Origin: Rhodospirillales bacterium
GTDB taxonomy: Bacteria; Pseudomonadota; Alphaproteobacteria; Rhodospirillales; GLO-3
Reading direction: 5' to 3'
Assembly: GCA_003354135.1 (NCBI GenBank)
Contig: PIVK01000010.1
Span: 1 to 64,000, forward strand
DNA: 64,000 bases
How positions within the stretch are numbered: the stretch's first letter is position 1; each line of letters starts with the position of its first letter. The position numbers and the translations under genes are program-made. Below, one piece after another: positions 6,553 to 14,612 of the stretch. The notes below the pieces were generated by a model, which had not been told where the DNA came from, ran no database searches, and saw only the letters and a program-made list of their open reading frames with translations.

Positions 6553-7929
6553 TCACATAAGGAGCCGTCGCCATTTGTCTCTATAATCCGGCATGTGAAG
6601 TTGTGCCCGGTCTTTACTAATCTGTTTGAGCTGAGGGGGACTGCTACTGCCAATCCGAGCCATCAATGCAGCACCGGATACGGTACCTGTAGTGTCTCTA
6701 GAGACGTAGACAGGCTGATTGTCGCGTAGGGCGGCAAGGCACTGAACGTAAGCTGGCGTTCTCACAAAACTGCCTTCAACGATGATGTCGCCGCTCGCCT
6801 CAAGACAGTCGAGGCAATAGTCCGTCATCAGTGCACAGTAGATTACGGCCAAGGCCTGCCTGCTTTCAGGCCGAAGATTGCTTTCGCCAAGAATGCGGCC
6901 TGCGCGATCTTGAAATGGGCCCCCTTGATCCGTGAAGCTGGGCAGCGGAAAGATGCCGCTTGTGGTAAGCGCGGCGATCTGATCACCGAGGTTTTCTTTG
7001 CCCGGTGTTACGTTGGCAGAAATTTCAGCAAACTCGCGCCCGCCCATGAACCGCATGCAGGGCACCGTCTCACCCAGGAAATTTACGTTGGCGAGCATAT
7101 CTCTGCCTTCGCGCATATGAGATTCGGTAGACCCGATGGCCATGGAAATGATCCAAGTGCCGGTCGAAACCACCGTGAAACTTTCGTTGGGGCGAGCGAT
7201 GAGATGGGGGACCAGGGATGCGTTGCTATCATGCAACCCGGCAAAGATTTTGGTTTTGCGACTGAGGCCAAGTTGCGCCGCGATTGCCGGCAAGATGGTG
7301 CCGGGCGACTGTGTTGCGGGTACGATCTTGGGCAACAAGCGGTCCCATCCCTGATTGACCGCCAGGCTGGAATATTCTCCCTTGCCAGGCAACCAAAGAT
7401 CGGTGTGACACCCAAGGGACGTGATCTCGGATACAGGAACGCCGGTCAGCCGCCATGACCAATATTGCGGGTAAAGAAGGATATGGCGGGTTTGTGAAAA
7501 TTTTTCCGGAAAATTTTTCTGCAACCAGAAAAGTTGTTTTCCAAGATTTAATCCGTTGGGCAGCAACGGGCTGAGCGTCTCGGCAAAATCGTCGCGCACG
7601 ATCTCATAGGCGTCCGATGTTTCTTCCACCACAGGGCACTCATAATCGAGGACGGGTAGGACAAGACCTTCGTTATCGACTAGCGCCGCGGCCGCGCCGT
7701 GGGTCGCCATATTTATCGCGCGTATATTGGCGCCGAATTCGGAACCTGCCATTGTCTGCGAGAACCAGTTCCATATGTAACCAACATCGAAATGCGGATA
7801 AGGAGCTCCGGCGATCGTTTTGTTGGCAGTACTCGCGGACCCAATTACCGCCCCGTCGGGGGCAACAAATGAGAGCTTCAAATTGGTCTTGCCAATATCG
7901 AATACAGCAACGATATCTGTAGAGGTCAT
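6553..7929 (-). CDS. rhaK: Rhamnulokinase-type FGGY sugar kinase
   Basis: A 458-residue FGGY kinase. The N-terminal phosphate loop AVFDIGKTNLKLSF (~8-21) and the second ATPase lobe (STGTWIISMAIG ~256-267, VEGSFVRTPAYVQCLAAL, GTVSGAALMA) are typical. The GKTN form of the first motif and the position beside rhaU and rhaR match rhizobial RhaK, which phosphorylates L-rhamnulose (or rhamnose) with ATP. In Rhizobium leguminosarum this kinase is also required for activity of the ABC importer; whether that applies here is inference. It is the last gene of the leftward rhaR-rhaU-rhaK unit, 7 bp after rhaU. Confidence 0.85.
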   Translation of the reverse strand: MTSTDIVAVFDIGKTNLKLSFVAPDGAVIGSASTANKTIAGAPYPHFDVGYIWNWFSQTMAGSEFGANIRAINMATHGAAAALVDNEGLVLPVLDYECPVVEETSDAYEIVRDDFAETLSPLLPNGLNLGKQLFWLQKNFPEKFSQTRHILLYPQYWSWRLTGVPVSEITSLGCHTDLWLPGKGEYSSLAVNQGWDRLLPKIVPATQSPGTILPAIAAQLGLSRKTKIFAGLHDSNASLVPHLIARPNESFTVVSTGTWIISMAIGSTESHMREGRDMLANVNFLGETVPCMRFMGGREFAEISANVTPGKENLGDQIAALTTSGIFPLPSFTDQGGPFQDRAGRILGESNLRPESRQALAVIYCALMTDYCLDCLEASGDIIVEGSFVRTPAYVQCLAALRDNQPVYVSRDTTGTVSGAALMARIGSSSPPQLKQISKDRAQLHMPDYRDKWRRLLM

Positions 7930-7936
7930 GTCTCCG

Positions 7937-8251
7937 TCAATCCATATGAAAAACTTGGGTCAACGGCAGAGTAACCGGAGATTGATCCGAATTGGTTTGC
8001 ATGATGTCAGCCATGTGGGACCACCATTCTTTCATGATCGGCAGGTCGGATAGGTCCTCTAATCGCGTTTCGTCGGCGACGCGAAGAACGGCAAAAAGAC
8101 TATCGGTGTCCTTGTCGAAAAATATCGAATAATCCGCGATACCATGCTCGGTCAAAACGCGTTTTAAATCCGGCCAAATCTCATCATGCCGGCGTTGATA
8201 CTCCTCGGCCATGCCGGCATTCAGATGCATTTTCAGGGCAAGTCTCTTCAT
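7937..8251 (-). CDS. rhaU: L-rhamnose mutarotase
   Basis: A 104-residue protein starting MKRLALKMHLNAGMAEEYQ and containing RHDEIWPDL (~21-29), YSIFFDKDTDSLFAVL and a C-terminal MKEWWSHMADIM. These are signature features of the dimeric alpha/beta-barrel mutarotases of the RhaM/RhaU family (usually ~104 residues). It interconverts the anomers of L-rhamnose so that the isomerase receives its substrate. A longer in-frame reading to 8353 exists but runs into rhaR. The start at 8251 sits 2 bp from the rhaR stop and gives the family length. Confidence 0.92.
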   Translation of the reverse strand: MKRLALKMHLNAGMAEEYQRRHDEIWPDLKRVLTEHGIADYSIFFDKDTDSLFAVLRVADETRLEDLSDLPIMKEWWSHMADIMQTNSDQSPVTLPLTQVFHMD

Positions 8252-8252
8252 G

Positions 8253-9092
8253 CTAGTGGGTGCTATTTGTTGGATTGCGCGCCTTAGCGGCCGCGTGAAG
8301 TTCTGCGTGCGCCGGTGCATCCGCGGGCGCGATGATAACATCCACGCCAGCATTATTTAGCAACGCTATATGTTCTTTTTCCACTTCTTCATCCGTGACC
8401 ACCGTATCAATCCGTGTGAGCGGGCAGAGGATGAGACTGCCGCGCGAGCGAAATTTTGAGCTATCGATCAGCACGATGAGTTTTTCGGCCTGGCCGATGA
8501 GCCTCCCTTCAGCTTGGATAAGAAGCGGATCTGCCTCCATCAGTCCCTGCCGGCCAAGTCCATAGGCACCTAGAAACATTTTCGAAGCGTAATGATTCTG
8601 GACGATGTCGGCATCGAATGGACTGAGCACGATTTGTTGCTCGCGATAGATTTTGCCGCCAGGCAGGATGATCTGGTTTTCACTCCTCCGGATAAGCTGC
8701 TCGGCGATTGGAAAAGAGTTGGTCAGGATCTGCAGTTTTCTTGTTCGCAGAAACTCCACCATCATGTACGTCGTCGTGCCGCCATTAATAATGATCGGCT
8801 CACCTTCTTCACAAAGATCGACGGCAGCTCGCGCAATTGCACGTTTTTTGTCGGCGTTGACGAGCTGACTTTGCTCAAACAGTGGGGCGGCAACCGTCTC
8901 ATCCATGGCCGGCGCCAATGCTTCCGCGCCGCCTCGTATTTTCCTGATTTTATTGACCGAATCGAGAGCCCGTATGTCGCGCCGGACCGTTGCTTCCGAT
9001 GCGTGGAGCAAGCCGACAATGTCCCCGACCGTCATCACCTTTTTCTCTGCCAAGGCGCGCAAAATTTCCTTATGACGTTGACGTTCCAGCAT
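8253..9092 (-). CDS. rhaR: DeoR-family repressor of the rhamnose genes
   Basis: A 279-residue DeoR/GlpR protein. Residues 1-57 form the winged-helix DNA-binding domain (MLERQRHKEILRAL, then SEATVRRDIRALD, with wing KIRGGAEAL). The rest is the sugar-phosphate sensor domain with INGGTTTYMMVEFLR (~99-113), NSFPIAEQL, and ADKLIVLIDSSKF-like IDSSKFRSRG. It is first in the leftward unit and divergent from rhaD, so it probably binds the shared intergenic region and is released by a phosphorylated intermediate. In the rhizobial locus the equivalent regulator is a DeoR-type negative regulator. Confidence 0.88.
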   Translation of the reverse strand: MLERQRHKEILRALAEKKVMTVGDIVGLLHASEATVRRDIRALDSVNKIRKIRGGAEALAPAMDETVAAPLFEQSQLVNADKKRAIARAAVDLCEEGEPIIINGGTTTYMMVEFLRTRKLQILTNSFPIAEQLIRRSENQIILPGGKIYREQQIVLSPFDADIVQNHYASKMFLGAYGLGRQGLMEADPLLIQAEGRLIGQAEKLIVLIDSSKFRSRGSLILCPLTRIDTVVTDEEVEKEHIALLNNAGVDVIIAPADAPAHAELHAAAKARNPTNSTH

Positions 9093-9347
9093 AAACCTGC
9101 CCCCATAGTGAACTACATGACGTCAGAACAACCAATCTTTATGATCACAACCAATCAAAAAAGGTCAAATCAACCACGGTGTTTTGCGTTTCTCGATCAA
9201 ATACGATCATATCCGATTGACTGTCCGCGTGGCAATGATTATACAGGAGTTTGGAGGCTCTGGATTGATGAAACTTTGCGCCGACCGTTTGGTGGGCCGG
9301 TTTTGTCTGGTGGGCCAGTTTAGACGCATTCATAAAGGGTTCGCTAG
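9093..9347. promoter_or_regulatory. Divergent rhaR-rhaD control region with direct repeats
   Basis: This 255-bp intergenic region is clearly more AT-rich than its neighbours. It contains two exact copies of ACAACCAATC at 9128-9137 and 9147-9156, spaced 19 bp start to start, so on nearly the same helix face. That is a plausible DeoR-type operator for RhaR. Promoter boxes were not assigned. rhaD has only a modest purine stretch (AAAGGG) before its GTG. Confidence 0.45.
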
Positions 9348-11459
9348 GTGTCCAATCACGAAATTGTCGACGACAAAGTAGCGCCACCTTCGTTTGGCGG
9401 CTTGTGGGATGATGCGTATGCGGCGACGCTCTCCCAACCGGAGTTATTGCTCTACCGCTCTAACTTGTTGGGCGCGGACAAGCGGATAACGAACTTCGCC
9501 GGCGGCAATACTTCCGCAAAGATTTCCATGGAGCATCCGCACAACGGCTCGACGGTTGACGTGCTTTGGGTCAAGGGGTCGGGCGGCGATCTAGGGTCGA
9601 TGGGATTAGACGGGTTCGCCTCCCTCGAAATGCCGGCGCTACTGGACCTAAAGAAACTCTATCGCGGTCTTGAATTCGAAGATGAAATGGTCGGCAAGCT
9701 GGCTCATTGCACATTTAATCTAAATCCCCGGGCGGCTAGCATCGATACACCCTTGCATGCTTTCATTGCTCACCGTCACGTAGACCACATGCATCCGGAT
9801 GCAATCATTGCCATCGCTGCGGCGCGCGACGGCGAGGCGATTACGGCCAAATTATTCGACGGCACGGTCGGTTGGTTGGGGTGGCAGCGGCCGGGCTTTG
9901 ACCTCGGGCTGCAGCTCGAGGCCGCAACGAACGAAAACCCTGACCTGGACGGGATAATCTTGGCCGGTCACGGGCTTTTCACCTGGGGCAGCACGGCGCA
10001 GAATTGTTACGAAACAACACTTCGCGTGATCGCAACGGCGGATAGCTGGCTGCGTGAGCAGTGCAAGGAGCCCGTTTTTGGAGGTAGGGAGCGAAACGCA
10101 TTGCCTCGTGGCGAGCGGCGTCAGGTGGTGGCGCGCTTGCTGCCCGAACTTCGCGGCATGATCGGTTCTGCTCAGAAAAAGGTCGCGCATTTCGATGACA
10201 GCGACGCGGTGCTTGAATTCGTCAACAGCAAGGACCTGGCCCTGTTAGCGGCATTGGGAACGTCCTGCCCGGATCACTTTCTGCGGACCAAAATTCGGCC
10301 CCTGGTCGTCGAGCCGGATTTATTCGACGGTGCCGTCGCCAATGGCAAATTGCGCGAACTCATCACGTCCTACCAAGACTCCTACAAGGCCTATTATCAG
10401 CGCAATGCTCTAGTGGACTCGCCGGCGATACGCGATCCAAATCCGGTCGTCTTTCTTCTGCCAGGTGTCGGCATGGTGACCCTCGCCAAGGATAAACCTA
10501 CAGCTCGAATTGCCGCAGAATATTATGTCAACGCGATCAATGTTATGCGCGGTGCGTCGAGTGTCAGCGAGTATGTCGGCCTGTCGGAAAACGAGGCTTT
10601 CAAGATTGAATATTGGGCGCTGGAGGAAGCAAAGCTGCAACGCCAGCCAAAGCCGAAGCCACTCACCGGACGTGTCGCCTTTGTAACCGGCGCGGCCGGT
10701 GGAATTGGCAGGGCTATCACGCGCCGGTTTCTGGCCGAAGGCGCGTGCGTTGCCATGTTCGACATTGATGCGGCTGGGCTTAGCAAGGTTCATGAAGAAT
10801 TCGAGTCCGTGTTCGGATCGGACAGAATACTAGCCATCGAAGGTGATGTGACCGTTGAGGATAGTGTCGCCCAGGCGATGGAAGACACAGTGCTTGCATT
10901 CGGTGGCGTCGATAATGTCGTCTCGAACGCCGGCATTGCCTCGGCGGCTCCAATTGAAGACACGTCGCTTGAAATGTGGCAGAAAAACTTCGATATACTT
11001 TCGACTGGCTATTTTCTCATTGCCCGAGAGGCCATGCGGTTACTGCAGCGCCAGAAGACCGGAGGGTCGTTGATCTTCGTCGCCAGCAAAAACGCACTGG
11101 TTGCCTCCGCGCAGGCGTCGGCCTACTCAGCCGCCAAGGCTTCGGAGGTTCAATTGGCGCGTGTGCTGGCGGTCGAAGGTGCCGCTGTGGGGATCCGCGT
11201 CAATGTGGTCAATCCCGATGCGGTCATCGAGGATTCAAAGATTTGGTCGGGCGAATGGCGACAGGAAAGAGCGCGCGCTTATAAGATCGATGAAAAGCAA
11301 TTGGTCGAACATTATAAGCAGAGAAGTCTTCTAAAGTGCTCTGTAAGTCCCGACGATGTGGCCGAGGCTATCTATTTCTTTGCGTCCGATAAATCGGCCA
11401 AATCGACCGGGAATATTCTCAATGTTGACGCGGGAAATGCTGGTGCATTCACGCGATAA
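9348..11459 (+). CDS. rhaD: Bifunctional rhamnulose-1-phosphate aldolase / short-chain dehydrogenase
   Basis: A 703-residue two-domain enzyme with a GTG start. Residues ~30-430 are a class II aldolase/adducin domain (TNFAGGNTSAKI, LWVKGSGGDLG, HVDHMHPDAIIA, LAGHGLFTWG), with histidines suited to the catalytic metal. Residues ~440-703 are a short-chain dehydrogenase with the NAD motif TGAAGGIG (~446) and the catalytic YSAAKAS (~591). The aldolase splits L-rhamnulose-1-phosphate to dihydroxyacetone phosphate and L-lactaldehyde, and the dehydrogenase domain is thought to act on the aldehyde. This fusion is standard in Alphaproteobacteria and Actinobacteria. It begins the rightward rha unit. Confidence 0.92.
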   Translation: MSNHEIVDDKVAPPSFGGLWDDAYAATLSQPELLLYRSNLLGADKRITNFAGGNTSAKISMEHPHNGSTVDVLWVKGSGGDLGSMGLDGFASLEMPALLDLKKLYRGLEFEDEMVGKLAHCTFNLNPRAASIDTPLHAFIAHRHVDHMHPDAIIAIAAARDGEAITAKLFDGTVGWLGWQRPGFDLGLQLEAATNENPDLDGIILAGHGLFTWGSTAQNCYETTLRVIATADSWLREQCKEPVFGGRERNALPRGERRQVVARLLPELRGMIGSAQKKVAHFDDSDAVLEFVNSKDLALLAALGTSCPDHFLRTKIRPLVVEPDLFDGAVANGKLRELITSYQDSYKAYYQRNALVDSPAIRDPNPVVFLLPGVGMVTLAKDKPTARIAAEYYVNAINVMRGASSVSEYVGLSENEAFKIEYWALEEAKLQRQPKPKPLTGRVAFVTGAAGGIGRAITRRFLAEGACVAMFDIDAAGLSKVHEEFESVFGSDRILAIEGDVTVEDSVAQAMEDTVLAFGGVDNVVSNAGIASAAPIEDTSLEMWQKNFDILSTGYFLIAREAMRLLQRQKTGGSLIFVASKNALVASAQASAYSAAKASEVQLARVLAVEGAAVGIRVNVVNPDAVIEDSKIWSGEWRQERARAYKIDEKQLVEHYKQRSLLKCSVSPDDVAEAIYFFASDKSAKSTGNILNVDAGNAGAFTR

Positions 11460-11487
11460 CGAATGCTGGTGCATTCACGCGATAACG
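11436..11487. repeat. 26-bp tandem duplication across the rhaD stop
   Basis: AATGCTGGTGCATTCACGCG plus ATAACG occurs twice in a row (11436-11461 and 11462-11487). The first copy encodes the last rhaD codons and its TAA; the second lies in the rhaD-rhaI spacer. It does not alter either protein. Confidence 0.95.
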
Positions 11488-11540
11488 AGTGTGCGCGAAG
11501 GATCGACAGCTGTTCCCGACATCCTTGAAGGAGAGAGCGA

Positions 11541-12848
11541 GTGTCGTTTGATTTCGAATTGAGTGGCGAGTTGGTTAGCTCTGAAAATAGCCAGCTCACC
11601 CAAGACCTCGAACGCGATTATTGCGATCTGGGTGATCGCCTACTGCGGCGCGGCATTGATATCGAAGACATCACAAGACGGCTCAAAGCGTTTCGCGTCG
11701 CCATACCAAGCTGGGGCGTGGGCACCGGAGGAACCCGCTTTGCACGCTTTCCCGGGCCCGGAGAACCCCGCAATATTTACGAAAAGATTGAGGATTGCAG
11801 TGTCATTCGCCGGCTTGTCTGTTCGACACAGACGGTGTCGACACATTTTCCGTGGGATAGTGTCGACGACTATGAAGGGTTAGCTGAGCTCGCCGGGTCG
11901 AAAGGACTGGGTTTTGATGCGGTTAACTCCAATACCTTTCAAGATCAGCCGGGTCAGGCAGAATCATATAAATTTGGCAGTCTAGCCCACACCGATAAAG
12001 CTGTTCGCGCCCAGGCGATCGAGCACAATATCGAATGCATAGAAGCCGGGCAGAAATTGGGCTCAAGGGCCCTGACGGTTTGGGTCGGCGACGGTTCGAA
12101 TTTTCCCGGTCAGCAAAACTTCCGCGATGCCTTTGAGCGTTATTTGGAAAGTATGGCGCAGATCTACGCGCGGTTACCCGATGATTGGCAGGTCTTTATC
12201 GAGCACAAACTGTTCGAGCCGGCTTTCTATGCAACGGTCATTGCCGACTGGGGCAGCAGTTACCTTGCTGCGACAAGCCTCGGCGAAAAGGCAAAATGTT
12301 TGGTCGATCTCGGACACCACGCGCCCAACACCAATATCGAGTTGATCGTCGCCCGCCTTGCCCATTTTGGAAAGTTGGGCGGTTTCCATTTCAATGATAG
12401 CAAGTATGGCGATGACGATCTCGATAGCGGGTCGATTAACCCCTACCAGCTCTTCCTGGTCTTCAACGAACTCGCCGACGCCCAGGAACGCTCGCAGAAC
12501 GATTTTGCGCCAGCCTATATGATGGATCAATCGCACAATGTGACCGACCCCATCGAAAGCCTCATCACCAGTGCCGTAACCTTGCAGCGAACTCTGGTGC
12601 AGGCAACCCTCGTCAACCGCCCCGCCCTGCGCGACGCTCAGGCGGCAAACGATGTCACTGGCGCATCACAGATCCTACAGCAGGCTTACACAACTGACGT
12701 TTCGCCGATTGCCGCCAAAATGCGGCTGGACGAAGGTGGTGCGATAGATCCTCTGGCCGTATTCCGGCGCAGCGAATACCGCAACCGCAAGGCAAATGAA
12801 CGCTCTGACCTTTCCCGGAATCCCGGACCATCTGAAGGGATTGTATGA
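11541..12848 (+). CDS. rhaI: L-rhamnose isomerase
   Basis: A 435-residue xylose-isomerase-like TIM-barrel enzyme. It shows AIPSWGVGTGGTRFARFPGP (~53-72), FIEHKLFEPAFYAT (~217-230), VDLGHHAPNTNIE (~254-266) and FHFNDSKYGDDDLD (~281-294), which carry the metal-binding Glu, Asp and His residues. It converts L-rhamnose to L-rhamnulose. The start is a GTG preceded by GGAGAGAGCGA. The C-terminal ~15 residues (SDLSRNPGPSEGIV) are encoded by the left end of the inserted IS3-type remnant, and its stop overlaps that element's transposase ATG. The native tail was therefore replaced, although the barrel is complete. Confidence 0.92.
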   Translation: MSFDFELSGELVSSENSQLTQDLERDYCDLGDRLLRRGIDIEDITRRLKAFRVAIPSWGVGTGGTRFARFPGPGEPRNIYEKIEDCSVIRRLVCSTQTVSTHFPWDSVDDYEGLAELAGSKGLGFDAVNSNTFQDQPGQAESYKFGSLAHTDKAVRAQAIEHNIECIEAGQKLGSRALTVWVGDGSNFPGQQNFRDAFERYLESMAQIYARLPDDWQVFIEHKLFEPAFYATVIADWGSSYLAATSLGEKAKCLVDLGHHAPNTNIELIVARLAHFGKLGGFHFNDSKYGDDDLDSGSINPYQLFLVFNELADAQERSQNDFAPAYMMDQSHNVTDPIESLITSAVTLQRTLVQATLVNRPALRDAQAANDVTGASQILQQAYTTDVSPIAAKMRLDEGGAIDPLAVFRRSEYRNRKANERSDLSRNPGPSEGIV

Positions 12849-13190
12849 GCAAGCGTAAGACGTATACGGCGGAGTTCAAGGCAGCGGCGGTTTCGCGGCT
12901 TTTAGAGGGCAATGAGAAACCGAGTATTCTTTCCTATGAGCTTGGTGTGACACTGACCCAGTTGAAGACGTGGAAGCTTGCGCAGCAGGCGGCGGGGTCC
13001 GCAGAGACTTTTGTCCGTCAGAAGGTGGATGCGGAAGAACTGCAACGCCTCCGCCGGGAGAACAAACGTTTAGTCGAGGAAAACGATATCCTGCGGAAGG
13101 CTTCCGTTTTTTTCGCCAAGCGGGCGGAGAAAGCATGATGGCCAAGCTGGACTTCTACCTCTGCCCATGAAAAGAGCACAAGATCCGCCT
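12806..13190 (+). mobile_element. IS3-family insertion sequence remnant
   Basis: The remnant begins near TGACCTTTCCCGGAATCCC (12806), resembling an IS3-type left end. It contains an intact orfA and breaks off within the first codons of orfB (MMAKLDFYLCP then a stop). No integrase (DDE) domain is left and the right end is not identifiable, so the right boundary is approximate. It sits between rhaI and rhaS, splitting an otherwise continuous rha unit. Confidence 0.75.
12845..13138 (+). CDS. IS3-family transposase subunit A (OrfA)
   Basis: A 97-residue protein with the HTH_Tnp_1 fold: MSKRKTYTAEFKAAAVSRLL, then helix-turn-helix ILSYELGVTLTQLKTW (~29-44), then a leucine zipper RLRRENKRLVEENDILRKAS (~68-87). 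Together with OrfB it would form the transposase by frameshifting, but OrfB is missing, so it cannot mobilise the element by itself. It could still bind IS ends. Its ATG overlaps the rhaI stop. Confidence 0.9.
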   Translation: MSKRKTYTAEFKAAAVSRLLEGNEKPSILSYELGVTLTQLKTWKLAQQAAGSAETFVRQKVDAEELQRLRRENKRLVEENDILRKASVFFAKRAEKA

Positions 13191-13441
13191 GACCTAAGTT
13201 GACTGGTGTTGATCAATAAATTCAAAGGTTTGACCGTTCGTGATTGACATGCGGTCGAACCTGATCCAAACTTTGCTAAGTTTTAAGTGAGAGGGTGTTT
13301 TTAACTGGGTCAGGCTGTTGCCAATGGCCTCCGAACCGCGCGGAATGGCTGAACGGGCCATTCTTGATCCAAGCGGTCAGAAACACGCAAAATGAACCCG
13401 GCTGGTTTCGGGCCGGAAAATGAAGGAAAGGAAACAGCAAA
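13191..13441 (+). promoter_or_regulatory. Upstream region of rhaS
   Basis: About 250 bp without a gene between the IS3 remnant and rhaS. It holds a stretch with imperfect dyad arms GTTCG...CGAAC (around 13237-13261) that could be a regulator site, and a Shine-Dalgarno (AAGGAAAGGAA) just before the rhaS GTG. Because an IS lies upstream, rhaSTPQ probably needs its own promoter here. Confidence 0.35.
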
Positions 13442-14464
13442 GTGAAACGCTTTATTTCGTTAGCTGTCGCGTCGGTCGCGATTTCGTTTGTTGTCGCGTC
13501 GGCCGCGATTTTTTCGTCGATTGCTGGCGCCCAAGCGCAAGACGTGCGCATTGCTATGCTGGTGAAGAGCCTCGGCAATGGTTTTTTTGACGCTGCCAAT
13601 AAGGGCGGCCTGGAAGCCGCCGCAGAACTCGGTAATGTGAAACTAATTTTCACCGCTCCGACAGCGCCGACTGCCGAGGGTCAAATTGAGATCATCAACA
13701 ATCTCACCGCCCAGAATGTCGATGCGATTGTAATCTCGGCAAATGACCCGACCGCGCTTATTCCAGCAACGCAACGTGCGATGGCCCGTGGTATTACGGT
13801 TATCTCGTTCGACAGCGGCATTGCGCAAGAAGGCCGGAAGATGCAATTAAATCCGTCGAACAACGAGCTGATCGGCATCAAGCAAATCCAGATGGCCTCC
13901 GATGCTGCAGGCGGCTCTGGCGAAATTGCTATCTTAAGCGCCACGGCGCAAGCCACGAACCAGAACATTTGGATCGAGGAAATGCGCAAGGAATTGGCCA
14001 AGCCGAACCGCTCGTCCTTGAAATTGGTCGACGTTGTGTTTGGCGACGACCAATCGGATAAGAGTTACCAGGAAGCGCAGGGGCTGTTTGCCCGGTTTCC
14101 CGACCTGAAAGTCATTATCGCGCCGACGACCGTTGGCATTGCAGCAGCAGCCCAGGCTGTGCGCGACGAAAAGCGCGTTGGGAAAGTTTTCGTTACAGGC
14201 CTTGGTCTGCCGTCTGAAATGGCGGGCCATGTCGATAGCGGCGCCGTCAAGAGCTTTGCAATCTGGAACCCGATCGACCTGGGTTACACGGCAACCTATG
14301 CCGCCTACCAGATTTCGCAAGGCAAGGCGACGAGCGAGCCCGGGGCCTCTATCCCGGTCGGCCGCATGGGTACGCTCAGCATTGGTGCCACAGGGGAAGC
14401 CGCGATGGCCGAACCGTTCACGTATGACGCAAGTAACGTGAACGATTTCAAGGATATCTTTTAG
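13442..14464 (+). CDS. rhaS: Rhamnose ABC transporter periplasmic binding protein
   Basis: A 340-residue periplasmic binding protein of the ribose/rhamnose class. Residues 1-~31 are a signal peptide ending AGAQAQ. The mature protein opens DVRIAMLVKSLGNGFFDA and shows TAEGQIEIINNLTAQNVDAI, VISANDPTALIPA and ISFDSG, typical of the two-lobed sugar-binding fold. It delivers L-rhamnose to RhaPQT. The start is GTG. A strong hairpin with a T-run follows the gene, which would give rhaS more transcript than the downstream genes, a common arrangement for binding proteins. Confidence 0.92.
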   Translation: MKRFISLAVASVAISFVVASAAIFSSIAGAQAQDVRIAMLVKSLGNGFFDAANKGGLEAAAELGNVKLIFTAPTAPTAEGQIEIINNLTAQNVDAIVISANDPTALIPATQRAMARGITVISFDSGIAQEGRKMQLNPSNNELIGIKQIQMASDAAGGSGEIAILSATAQATNQNIWIEEMRKELAKPNRSSLKLVDVVFGDDQSDKSYQEAQGLFARFPDLKVIIAPTTVGIAAAAQAVRDEKRVGKVFVTGLGLPSEMAGHVDSGAVKSFAIWNPIDLGYTATYAAYQISQGKATSEPGASIPVGRMGTLSIGATGEAAMAEPFTYDASNVNDFKDIF

Positions 14465-14476
14465 ACTTCCTAAGTC

Positions 14477-14533
14477 AAAGAAGGGCGGCAAGGGCAAAGT
14501 ATTTAGTACCTTGTCGGCCTTCTTTGCTTTTTT
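14477..14533 (+). terminator. Attenuating hairpin between rhaS and rhaT
   Basis: AAAGAAGGGCGGCAAGG pairs with CCTTGTCGGCCTTCTTT with two mismatches around a 15-nt loop, followed by GCTTTTTTT. It has the form of an intrinsic terminator, and since rhaTPQ continue in the same direction it probably acts as a partial terminator. Confidence 0.75.
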
Positions 14534-14612
14534 TATAATCGGGTCGAAATCTTCGAATTCTCCCTAACTGTTCACGTCTTCTGTCGCGGCAAGGCCGCTC
14601 ACTGAAAGAGGC

